Assembly (NCBI GenBank): GCA_051155755.1
Contig: DAXETY010000120.1
Coordinates: 1-22,438 of the forward strand
Direction of reading: 5' to 3'
Source: DAXETY01 sp051155755
GTDB taxonomy: Bacteria > Desulfobacterota > Desulfobacteria > Desulfobacterales > SG8-13
DNA length: 22,438 nt
The translations under genes and the position numbers were made by a program. Positions 7,845-13,998 of this stretch are shown here, piece after piece. How positions within the stretch are numbered: position 1 is the stretch's first letter; each line of letters begins with the position of its first letter. The notes beneath the pieces were generated by a model. That model saw only the letters and a program-made list of their open reading frames with translations, was not told the DNA's origin and ran no database searches.

Positions 7845-8822
7845 ATGAGTTTCCGTGCCTTTGTCGCCGGCATTTTAGGCCTCTCCAAATTCGATGAATC
7901 CAGCAGTGTAGAAAAGGATCTTCTGGCGGCTGTTGAACATGTCGCCGGCAAAGTCGATCCGAAAGTTCGCTGGGCTTCGAATTATCGTCAACGCCTCAAG
8001 CCCGCCGTCCGGCGCACGCTCCAGTATGCCGATGAACTGGTGGAAAAAATCCCGGGGCCGTATCCGATTCATCCCGATGCCTGGGACAAGGATCCCCTGG
8101 TCCATTCCCTGTTCACATCGCCGCGACAAGTCGAGCGACGATTCTATGCGGACCCCGAAATCCGGAAATTTTTCCAGCACTCCCGAACCGACCAGGGTTA
8201 CGCCGTCCTGACGATGACCAAGCAGGAAAAAACCGTATTCGGAACCATGCGTCGGGGCAAGCTGCTGGAACGGGACGTTCCGCAAATCTCGGTCGAGTTC
8301 ACCGATCACCGCGTTCTGCTGGCCACTGCAGGGGAAGACGAATTGCACCGCGAATTGACAGAAGAGCTGTTGACCTACCTTGCCGGCCAGGCCCTGGAAG
8401 AGATCCTGGCCTTGAAATCCTGGCATCAGGAACTGGTGCAGGAAAGGGAAATCCTGGACATGCAGATCAAGATCCGCAAATCCGGAAACCGAGGCATCCG
8501 CTTGTTGCAGAACGAAGACGAAGTCATGCAGATGCTGGCGGCCGAGAATGTCCTGGCCGACCTGCATCAAAAGATCCGGGAGGTACGGAGTCAACTGGAT
8601 GAACCCGGAGATTACGTGGAGCATGTGGAAAAGGTGCTGCTGCACCCTGAAATCTATTTATCGGTGGATCGGGAAACCCTGCGTCTGAATGAAATGGGAA
8701 TGAAGATCAAGACCGAATCGTCGGGACCCGTCAACGAATTCACACTGGGACAGGTCAAACTGAAAAACGGCCACCGCCGCTGGGCGGCGCTGGTGCAATG
8801 TTCCCGCAATGAAGTCCGCTGA
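7845..8822 (+). CDS. conserved-looking hypothetical protein, 325 aa
   Basis: I do not recognise the family. The protein is soluble and charged, with no signal peptide or membrane helix. Residues about 15-60 look helical. The middle (about 95-175) contains beta-like segments, such as GYAVLTMTKQEKTVFGTMRRG and QISVEFTDHRVLLATAG. Residues about 180-265 are rich in Glu, Gln and Leu and probably form a helical hairpin or coiled coil. The last 60 residues look like a small beta domain ending in RWAALVQCSRNEVR. The ATG at 7845 is preceded by GGAG at workable spacing; an ATG 33 bases further upstream has none. Codon use matches the neighbouring genes. It is transcribed alone on the plus strand and ends in a strong terminator. 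Confidence 0.83.
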   Translation: MSFRAFVAGILGLSKFDESSSVEKDLLAAVEHVAGKVDPKVRWASNYRQRLKPAVRRTLQYADELVEKIPGPYPIHPDAWDKDPLVHSLFTSPRQVERRFYADPEIRKFFQHSRTDQGYAVLTMTKQEKTVFGTMRRGKLLERDVPQISVEFTDHRVLLATAGEDELHRELTEELLTYLAGQALEEILALKSWHQELVQEREILDMQIKIRKSGNRGIRLLQNEDEVMQMLAAENVLADLHQKIREVRSQLDEPGDYVEHVEKVLLHPEIYLSVDRETLRLNEMGMKIKTESSGPVNEFTLGQVKLKNGHRRWAALVQCSRNEVR

Positions 8823-8830
8823 CCCATATA

Positions 8831-8859
8831 AAAAAGGAGGCCGCCAGGGCCTCCTTTTT
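8831..8859. terminator. bidirectional rho-independent terminator between convergent genes
   Basis: A perfect 12-bp stem (AAAAAGGAGGCC / GGCCTCCTTTTT) with loop GCCAG begins eight bases after the stop of the 7845-8822 gene. The T-run on one strand and the A-run on the other allow it to end transcription both ways. It also lies 17 bases past the stop of the minus-strand gene at 8877-9092. Confidence 0.93.
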
Positions 8860-8876
8860 CAGTTTTGGGTTCGAAT

Positions 8877-9092
8877 TTACACGCGTCCGCCGAAGACAGC
8901 CGGCTGTTCTTTTCGGGAACGTGAATGCTCCGGTGCCTTGGGGTACTCTTCCGGATTTTCAAATTGCTCCTTCGATACAGCTTCGATTTGGTTCTGTCGC
9001 TCGGAGCGCCCTTCATTGACGCGATCTCTGCATTCGCCTTCACAGCGGCCTTCGGTTTTATCTCTTTCTTTTATGTTCAACGGTTCCGTCAT
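8877..9092 (-). CDS. small charged protein, 71 aa, unknown function
   Basis: This is a very hydrophilic, probably disordered protein rich in Glu, Arg, Lys, Gln and Asn (MTEPLNIKERDKTEGRCEGE at the N-terminus). It has two cysteines three residues apart, plus one change of composition near the end (PAVFGGRV). No family is recognised. Support comes from an excellent ribosome binding site, AAGGAGGG seven bases before the ATG, and from the shared bidirectional terminator just past its TAA. The region upstream contains GC-rich structured DNA, so the transcript may have a long leader. Confidence 0.6.
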   Translation of the reverse strand: MTEPLNIKERDKTEGRCEGECRDRVNEGRSERQNQIEAVSKEQFENPEEYPKAPEHSRSRKEQPAVFGGRV

Positions 9093-9577
9093 GGAGATAC
9101 CCTCCTTGAGAAGTTGTCGGATTCACATTTGCTGAACGGTGTTTCGAATTGCTCATTTCTTGGCTGTCAAAGTTTCATACTATACGGTAGGAATTTTTAA
9201 GGGTTCCGTCAGGTAGTGTTTTCCTGTAGATTGCCGGCGGCAGCCCCTCAGTTTCGCGGGCGCGCAGGCGAAGCGGGAACCGGCCGGCGCGGTGGCCGGC
9301 CCTGCGGAGTTCAGTGCAGCCGCAGGCCATCGAAGGGCGGGCCACAGTGCCCACCCGTAGCCGGTGGCAACATTATTTTCCTATTCGCTCTCCGCAGAGC
9401 GCAGAAAGGGGCTCTGAAGAAACCGCCGCATCGGACTCGACATTCCGAATCATCGCTGGTTAAGCATTGCCGGCTGTAAGAAGCAAATGCCCTTTGTCGA
9501 TCAGCCGGTGTCCATCAACACTTGGTGAATAAGCAACCGCTATACGGTCGAGCGCCTCTTTTCGTCTTTCTTTCCGC
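9093..9577. other. 485-bp non-coding stretch with a GC-rich structured core
   Basis: No convincing gene is seen; the 87-residue plus-strand ORF at 9216-9479 is compositionally odd and lacks a ribosome binding site. The core at about 9250-9355 folds on paper into four consecutive hairpins: TTCGC/GCGAA near 9252-9272, CCGGCC/GGCCGG at 9280-9299, a 9-bp stem with one bulge at 9298-9328 (overlapping the previous stem, so an alternative to it), and GGGCGGGC against GCCCACCC near 9335-9356. It does not match RNase P RNA, tmRNA, 6S or SRP RNA consensus sequences as far as I can recall them. It could be a structured RNA or a decayed repeat. Confidence 0.4.
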
Positions 9578-9787
9578 TTAATTGCGGATCTCGCTGCCGC
9601 CGACTTTCACGTGACGGGATTCGCAGTGGGAGGCATGGATTTCCAGCCATGTGTTTTCCAGATATTTCCAGTAGCTGTTGCTGATGGAACCGAAACCGAC
9701 GGCCATCTCCCACATCTTGGTGTGCGAGTCTTTGACCAGCAACTTGGTCTGTCGGCAATAGGGGCAAATGAGCGTTTTGGTTTCCAT
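9578..9787 (-). CDS. small putative zinc-ribbon protein, 69 aa
   Basis: This small protein opens with METKTLICPYCRQTKLLVKD, where the CPYC pair is a zinc knuckle like those of rubredoxin-like and transposon-type zinc ribbons. The second half has HASHCESRHV, which could supply the other metal ligands, though a second clear CxxC pair is missing. I recognise no specific family. GGGAGGG precedes the ATG at 9787 at good spacing and the stop is TAA. Longer overlapping frames at the same place (9540-9830 and 9607-9975) lack these features. The AT-rich stretch upstream (about 9830-9900) probably holds its promoter. Confidence 0.7.
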   Translation of the reverse strand: METKTLICPYCRQTKLLVKDSHTKMWEMAVGFGSISNSYWKYLENTWLEIHASHCESRHVKVGGSEIRN

Positions 9788-10018
9788 GCGTTTCCCTCCC
9801 TTTTTCTCCGGGGCGTTGCAGATTTACCAAGACGTTTTACAATTGTCGTGCCAGCGGCCGGGAAGGAAAATAAATTTATGTATTTCAAAGTCTTATAATT
9901 AATATCATCGGGAAACAGCTCGGCGGGATGCGCTCTGATTGGGGCATTCGACCCAAAATGCCTGGGGGATATCACACAAAAGGCATCCGGATCGGGGGCG
10001 GCTCGGTTGCCTGCGGGC

Positions 10019-10201
10019 TCATTTATCGGGCGGCAGCCGGTAGGTGCCGTCCAGTCGCCGAAGCATTTTTTCGTAGCGTTTGATCAGGGCTTCACGGGAT
10101 GCATCGAACTCGGCCGGGCCGATTTCACCGGCCTCCAGTCGGGCCTCGAGCGCGGCCAGTTCGTTGTCGTACCAGCGTTCGGGATCGAAATTATAGGTCA
10201 T
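10019..10201 (-). CDS. small helical protein, 60 aa, unknown function
   Basis: The sequence begins MTYNFDPERWYDNELAALEA and continues with alternating acidic and basic residues, typical of a two-helix SHOCT-like or short coiled-coil protein. A GEIGPAEFDASREAL turn-helix segment resembles SHOCT domains (a short helical domain often at protein C-termini), but the match is only by eye. Similar short ORFs are, in my recollection, common in Desulfobacterota. The ribosome binding site is weak (GGTACTGTC before ATG). It is encoded alone, between the zinc-ribbon gene and the YdjM-like gene, all on the minus strand. Confidence 0.75.
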   Translation of the reverse strand: MTYNFDPERWYDNELAALEARLEAGEIGPAEFDASREALIKRYEKMLRRLDGTYRLPPDK

Positions 10202-10358
10202 GACAGTACCAAACAGCGGACGACAATTGGCGGCGGTATGGCGCCCCGGATCAATTGGGATCGCTGGGAATATTGAAACCGCAACCCGGTTGCCGCCTTT
10301 TCACCAAATGGGCGATATCTCCTTGCCGGCCGGCCGTTCACCTCATTTTCGGCGAACC

Positions 10359-10916
10359 CTATCCGTGTGATTCCTGCTCGCAAACCGCATGTTTTGCCGC
10401 CCGGCTGCACACGGCCAGGCCCAATCCGACCAGCGCCAAAGGCGCCCAGACCCACACGAGTTCGGAGAGCAGCACGGTGATACCACGCGAAGAAAACACT
10501 TGCTCCAGTCGCAGCGGGGAGACTTCGATGAACTGCACCGGCGCATAAAATCGATCCATGGACCAGGGCCAGAGAAACGCAATACCCGACCCCCCGTTGG
10601 TAAAGGAATCGAGGATACCGTGTGACACGATGGAAAGGAATAAAAAGGCAAAGGCCCGGGCAAAACCGGTCCGGTAATAGCGAAATACGCAGGCCCCGAT
10701 CAGAGCGACGAAAACGGCAAAAAACAGTGAGTGGCTAAAGCCCCGGTGGCCGAATCCGGATGCATAGGTGACCCCGAAACGGAAGGCGATCACGTCCAGG
10801 TCCGGCAGCACGGCCGCAGCCATCCCCGCCGCCATCAGCGGCCGGGGGACGACATCCTTGCCCAGACCCAGGCCCAGGGCCAGGGGAACGACCGTATGTG
10901 TCAAAACCGTCGGCAT
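10359..10916 (-). CDS. YdjM/DUF457-family membrane-bound metal-dependent hydrolase
   Basis: The 185-residue integral membrane protein belongs to the YdjM/YbcI (DUF457) group of putative zinc-dependent hydrolases of the inner membrane. Likely metal ligands are H7 (PTVLTH), D39/D41 (LPDLD), H57 and H62 (GHRGFSHS), and H99/D103 (SHGILD). Four to five hydrophobic helices are visible. The E. coli homolog YdjM is LexA-regulated, but no LexA box was sought in detail here. I chose the ATG at 10916 because family members begin near MPTVLTH and GGAAGG lies 11 bases upstream. A start at 10985 would add 23 unusual residues, although a GAGGAGG site lies 18 bases upstream of it. Confidence 0.88.
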   Translation of the reverse strand: MPTVLTHTVVPLALGLGLGKDVVPRPLMAAGMAAAVLPDLDVIAFRFGVTYASGFGHRGFSHSLFFAVFVALIGACVFRYYRTGFARAFAFLFLSIVSHGILDSFTNGGSGIAFLWPWSMDRFYAPVQFIEVSPLRLEQVFSSRGITVLLSELVWVWAPLALVGLGLAVCSRAAKHAVCEQESHG

Positions 10917-11115
10917 TGGAAAACAAGCCTTCCAGGAGTCATATCGTAACGTCGGGTTGCACCTTGGGCGAATTTCGATTTTCATTCATACAACAGGATC
11001 TTCCTCCTCACAACCCTACTGTAATGATGCCTTCCAGCCATGCCGCCTTTTTTTTGTTGAATGTGCGCCGCTCAGACCCCATCAAAATTAAACGCGCCGG
11101 GCCAGTGTGGAAAAG

Positions 11116-11144
11116 TTGACACCATCCGATTGATGTCATATAAA
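11116..11144 (+). promoter_or_regulatory. vapBC promoter
   Basis: A perfect -35 TTGACA (11116-11121), a 17-base spacer and -10 TATAAA (11139-11144) lie 60 bases upstream of the antitoxin start. The downstream half overlaps the left arm of the operator described next, as expected for an autoregulated toxin-antitoxin operon. Confidence 0.82.
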
Positions 11145-11174
11145 GATGTCAAAATGAAATCTTTATTTGACATC
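11132..11174. promoter_or_regulatory. probable VapB(C) operator, inverted repeat over the -10 region
   Basis: Arms GATGTCATATAAAG (11132-11145) and CTTTATTTGACATC (11161-11174) are complementary at 13 of 14 positions, with 15 bases between them. The inner copy GATGTCAAA (11145-11153) is also perfectly complementary to TTTGACATC (11166-11174), so three half-sites share the core TGTCA. A ribbon-helix-helix antitoxin would be expected to bind such repeated half-sites. Confidence 0.72.
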
Positions 11175-11203
11175 AAACGTCCGTGCAATCCCGGAGACTA
11201 ACC

Positions 11204-11464
11204 ATGAAAACCATCACTGTGCGCGGTATTGATGAAACCCTGGCCGAAGAATTGAAAAAGACCGCCAAGGAAGAAGGCAAGAGTGTGAACCAGCTTGTTC
11301 TCGATTCAATCAAGGGCCGACTGGGCATAGGGGATGAAAGAAAGTTTACAATCGTATACCATGACATGGACCATCTTTTCGGGAAATGGACCCAAAAAGA
11401 GTTTGAGAAAATACAGGGCAAAATTGATGCAGAACGAAAAATCGACAAGGAGCTCTGGTCGTGA
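11204..11464 (+). CDS. vapB: VapB-type ribbon-helix-helix antitoxin
   Basis: This 86-residue protein carries an N-terminal ribbon-helix-helix DNA-binding fold: the beta strand KTITVRGID, then the helices DETLAEELKKTAKEEG and SVNQLVLDSIKGRLG. The C-terminal half, with KFTIVYHDMDHLFGKWTQKE, probably wraps around the toxin to block its active site. It neutralises the toxin encoded immediately downstream and, with it, should repress the operon. The ATG at 11204 is chosen because GGAGACTAACC precedes it and the fold begins at once; the ORF extends seven codons further upstream. The stop overlaps the toxin start by four bases (GTGA), indicating translational coupling. Confidence 0.92.
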   Translation: MKTITVRGIDETLAEELKKTAKEEGKSVNQLVLDSIKGRLGIGDERKFTIVYHDMDHLFGKWTQKEFEKIQGKIDAERKIDKELWS

Positions 11465-11871
11465 AGAAGATCCTTATCGATACCAATGTTTATTCCTATG
11501 CCATGAAGGGAGAAGCGGGAGCCATCGCCATCCTGCAGCGGGCACATGAGATCGGGATCTGTTCAATCAGTATCGGCGAACTTCTTTCGGGTTTCAAGGG
11601 CGGGAGACGTGAGCGGGAAAATCGGAATGAACTTGAAAGATTTCTGGATGCGCCCAGAGTGAAGCTCTATCGGATTGACGAGGATACGGCAGAATTTTAC
11701 GCGGAAATACTTAACGACTTAAGAAAAAGGGGGAAGCCGATCCCCACCAACGACATATGGATTGCAGCCGTGGCCCTTCAACACGGGTTTCGATTGTTTT
11801 CGATGGATCGACACTTTGAGGCTGTCGCAGGGCTGCTTCTGGTGACGAACGGATCGCAAAACGCCGATTGA
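11461..11871 (+). CDS. vapC: VapC-type PIN-domain ribonuclease toxin
   Basis: The 136-residue protein is a PIN-domain magnesium-dependent RNase, the toxin of a type II VapBC pair; members of the family cleave initiator tRNA, other tRNAs or rRNA. The acidic catalytic set is complete: D7 (LIDTNVYSYAM), E40 (SIGELLSGF), D98 (TNDIWIAAVAL) and D116 (SMDRHF). It is therefore probably active. It starts with GTG at 11461, overlapping the antitoxin stop, with no separate ribosome binding site needed. The RNA target cannot be read from sequence. The YSYAM and GFKGGRRERENR segments resemble the VapC4-type subgroup, but that is impressionistic. Confidence 0.95.
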   Translation: MKKILIDTNVYSYAMKGEAGAIAILQRAHEIGICSISIGELLSGFKGGRRERENRNELERFLDAPRVKLYRIDEDTAEFYAEILNDLRKRGKPIPTNDIWIAAVALQHGFRLFSMDRHFEAVAGLLLVTNGSQNAD

Positions 11872-11965
11872 AGCGGCGCCGCCGGAAAATACAGACTGAA
11901 AATGCCGGCCGGAACCAGGCGGCGGACTGAGCCGTCCAGAAGTAATGATCAAAAGAAAGTGTGCG

Positions 11966-12487
11966 ATGAAAAAAGGTTTGTTGATGGTGTTCACCGGCAA
12001 CGGCAAGGGCAAAACCACAGCCGCCCTGGGAATGGCTCTGCGCAGCGCCGGCCACGGTCTGAAGGTCTGCTTTATCCAGTTCATCAAGGGCAGTTGGAAC
12101 TACGGAGAGCTGGAGGCCGTCAAACGGTTCGAAGATGTGATCGATTTTCACGTAATGGGCCGGGGGTTTACCTGGAAATCGGAAGACCTGGCAAAGGACA
12201 CGGCCGCCGCCCGGCAAGCCTGGCGGTTTGCCTTGGATGCCATGGCATCGCAGCGCTATCACCTGGTGGTGCTGGACGAGTTTACCTACCTGCTGAAATA
12301 CAACATGGTCGATTTGCCGCCGGTGCTGGCGGCGTTGGCCGCCAGACCGACCAACCTGCACGTGGCGGTTACCGGCCGGGGCGCCCCCCCGGAGCTGCTG
12401 GCCGCCGCCGACCTGGTCACCGAGATGCGCTCGATCAAACACCCCCTACAAAACGGCATCAAAGCCCAGAAGGGCATCGAATATTAA
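11966..12487 (+). CDS. cobO: ATP:cob(I)yrinic acid a,c-diamide / corrinoid adenosyltransferase, CobO/BtuR type
   Basis: This 173-residue cytoplasmic enzyme transfers the adenosyl group of ATP to cob(I)alamin or its precursors. The P-loop GNGKGKTT is at 11-18, FIQFIKGSWNYGE follows near 36-48, and the Walker B-like VVLDEFTYLLKYNMVD is at about 100-115. The late TGRGAPPELLAAADLVTEM and IKHPLQNGIKAQKGIEY segments complete the family signature. I chose ATG 11966 because homologs begin with MKKGLLMVFTGNGKGKT; an ATG at 11945 would add seven residues, and neither has a strong ribosome binding site. Its TAA overlaps the TAA of the convergent methyltransferase gene. That context hints at corrinoid supply to a methyl-transfer pathway, though corrinoid methyltransferases use methyl- rather than adenosyl-cobamides. 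Confidence 0.94.
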   Translation: MKKGLLMVFTGNGKGKTTAALGMALRSAGHGLKVCFIQFIKGSWNYGELEAVKRFEDVIDFHVMGRGFTWKSEDLAKDTAAARQAWRFALDAMASQRYHLVVLDEFTYLLKYNMVDLPPVLAALAARPTNLHVAVTGRGAPPELLAAADLVTEMRSIKHPLQNGIKAQKGIEY

Positions 12488-13827
12488 AACCACATGCTGG
12501 GGATGTTTTTCAGGGTGTGGTTATGCCGGCCGAAGTCGCCTTGATAGTTTTCCATGGTTTCGATGATGACCTCCACCACGGCGCCTTGCTCACGGTCGAA
12601 GAGCATTTTCGGATTGTGATAGATTTCGTCGGCCCGGTTAAAATCCCGATTCAGCCGGACGTTGTTGGCCAGCACCGCTGCGATGCCCTCGTCTTCCAGA
12701 CTCTGGATGTGCCACAGCGCGGCGATGTCGTTTTCGGCCTTGTGAAAGGAAAAATTGGCCAGATTGCCGAGAAAGCCGTACACGTGGCGCAGCATGTGCC
12801 AGCCCTCGAACAAGTCCTCCCACAGCAGCATGGCCCGGACGGTCTGGTAGTCGGTGCCCAGAATCTCGTCTCTGTGGCTGCTGCCTTCGATGGTGCAGCC
12901 GGATTGAATACTGGGAATGTCCAGCAGCCGGGAGGTGTAGGCCACCAGGTAGTTGACGAAGTTGTGGGCGACCGAACCGATTTTCAGCTCCGGGTTCATC
13001 CCCGGCGTGCACATGGTGGGATAGGCCCCGTTGATGATTTTGGTTTCCGAGTTGACCGCGTGCACGATGGCCATGCCCGCCAGAAATTCGGCAAACGCCA
13101 GCAAGGCGATGCCGTAGGTGGTCATGGGCCCGTTCTGCCCGCTGAAGGGCATGGTCGTCAGGTATACCGGAATGCCCAACTCGGCGCATCGGATAAGCGC
13201 ATCGACCTGTTTTTTATAGGTCAGCGTCAGCGGGGAATCGAAAATGGAATGGGTCGTGATGATGTAGCGGCCCTGCCGCACGAAGCTTTCCACCTCGGCG
13301 ATGCCGGCCGGACTGGTCACGTGCAGATAGATCGGCCCTTCATAGACATTGGTCATCACCCCGATCTGTTCGACCTCGTATTGAGACAGCTGCCGGGCGC
13401 TGACAAAGGCAAAGGGCATTCTGTATTTTTTGGCCATCAAGGCCTGGGTGATGATGTTGTTCAGGCTGGGATTTTTCAGCGCATATTCTTCCTCATAGCC
13501 GTCGGCGATGTAGCCGGCGATGCCGCCCGGCCCGAAGGACTTGTCATACACGGGGAAGTCGAAACGGGTCTGAACGTCGATGATGTTCTGGATGTAATCG
13601 GGTTCGAAATGAATCCGCCGGGTGGTCGGATCGTGGATGGCGCCGTAGCGGGTGCCCTTGGTAATCCGTTCGACGATGCCGGAATAGTCGACCGGTGCGC
13701 CTTTTTCCTTTTTTTCCGGGATGCGGATGCCCGAGTAGAGCAGCACCTGTTTCGAGTCGTAAATCAGATCCCGGGCCAGCCGATTCCAGAGGTTTTCCGG
13801 CGAGACCTGTCGCGGTTTTCGAATCAT
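12484..13827 (-). CDS. MttB-family quaternary/trimethylamine:corrinoid methyltransferase, non-pyrrolysine
   Basis: The 447-residue protein is of the trimethylamine methyltransferase (MttB, COG5598) superfamily. Members take a methyl from an N-methylated amine and pass it to a corrinoid protein. The recognisable core is the TIM-barrel stretch MPFSGQNGPMTTYGIALLAF with FAEFLAGMAIVHAVNSETK after it, matching the MttB A-P-V-T-L-A-G ... LAG ... Q-L-V-N-P-G region, then IPSIQSGC and LWEDLFEGWHMLRHVYGFLG. No in-frame TAG occurs, so it lacks the pyrrolysine of true MttB; non-Pyl members include MtgB (glycine betaine), MtpB (proline betaine) and MtcB (carnitine). The substrate cannot be fixed by eye. 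GAGGGG just upstream of the ATG supports the start. The partner corrinoid protein is not in the window. Confidence 0.9.
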   Translation of the reverse strand: MIRKPRQVSPENLWNRLARDLIYDSKQVLLYSGIRIPEKKEKGAPVDYSGIVERITKGTRYGAIHDPTTRRIHFEPDYIQNIIDVQTRFDFPVYDKSFGPGGIAGYIADGYEEEYALKNPSLNNIITQALMAKKYRMPFAFVSARQLSQYEVEQIGVMTNVYEGPIYLHVTSPAGIAEVESFVRQGRYIITTHSIFDSPLTLTYKKQVDALIRCAELGIPVYLTTMPFSGQNGPMTTYGIALLAFAEFLAGMAIVHAVNSETKIINGAYPTMCTPGMNPELKIGSVAHNFVNYLVAYTSRLLDIPSIQSGCTIEGSSHRDEILGTDYQTVRAMLLWEDLFEGWHMLRHVYGFLGNLANFSFHKAENDIAALWHIQSLEDEGIAAVLANNVRLNRDFNRADEIYHNPKMLFDREQGAVVEVIIETMENYQGDFGRHNHTLKNIPSMWF

Positions 13828-13998
13828 TTCCCCTCACGCAAATAACTTCGACCGCCGCACTGAGCGTCGAATTTCAGACGACGAAATGGTTGTCCTGAAA
13901 CCGGGCACCTCGCGCGTACAACACCCACCGTCGCGGCGACCGGCCGCCTCATCTTTGATGTGGTTTCGGTCGGCAAACGATTGCCGTCCGTGATCTTT

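Noticed and set aside
7373..7846. Minus-strand 157-codon ORF (part of a 192-codon frame) in the AT-rich intergenic region
   Set aside because: No ribosome binding site, no recognisable family, and its start collides with the ATG of the plus-strand gene. It could be a decayed gene, but nothing shows it.
9250..9356. RNase P RNA, tmRNA or SRP RNA in the GC-rich stretch
   Set aside because: The conserved sequences I know for these RNAs were not found on either strand.
9216..9479. 87-codon plus-strand ORF over the GC-rich structured stretch
   Set aside because: No ribosome binding site, and a composition dominated by Arg/Gly/Pro from GC-rich DNA; better explained as non-coding structure.
11872..11965. 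Cobalamin riboswitch before cobO
   Set aside because: Only about 94 bases are free and no B12-box-like sequence was seen there, nor upstream of the methyltransferase operon.
12484..13827. Pyrrolysine (amber TAG read-through) in the MttB-family gene
   Set aside because: The frame is uninterrupted and stops with TAA; no in-frame TAG occurs in the gene, so it is a non-Pyl member.
11902..13845. 647-codon plus-strand ORF across cobO and the methyltransferase gene
   Set aside because: It runs out of frame through cobO and antisense to the MttB-like gene, and has no domain of its own.
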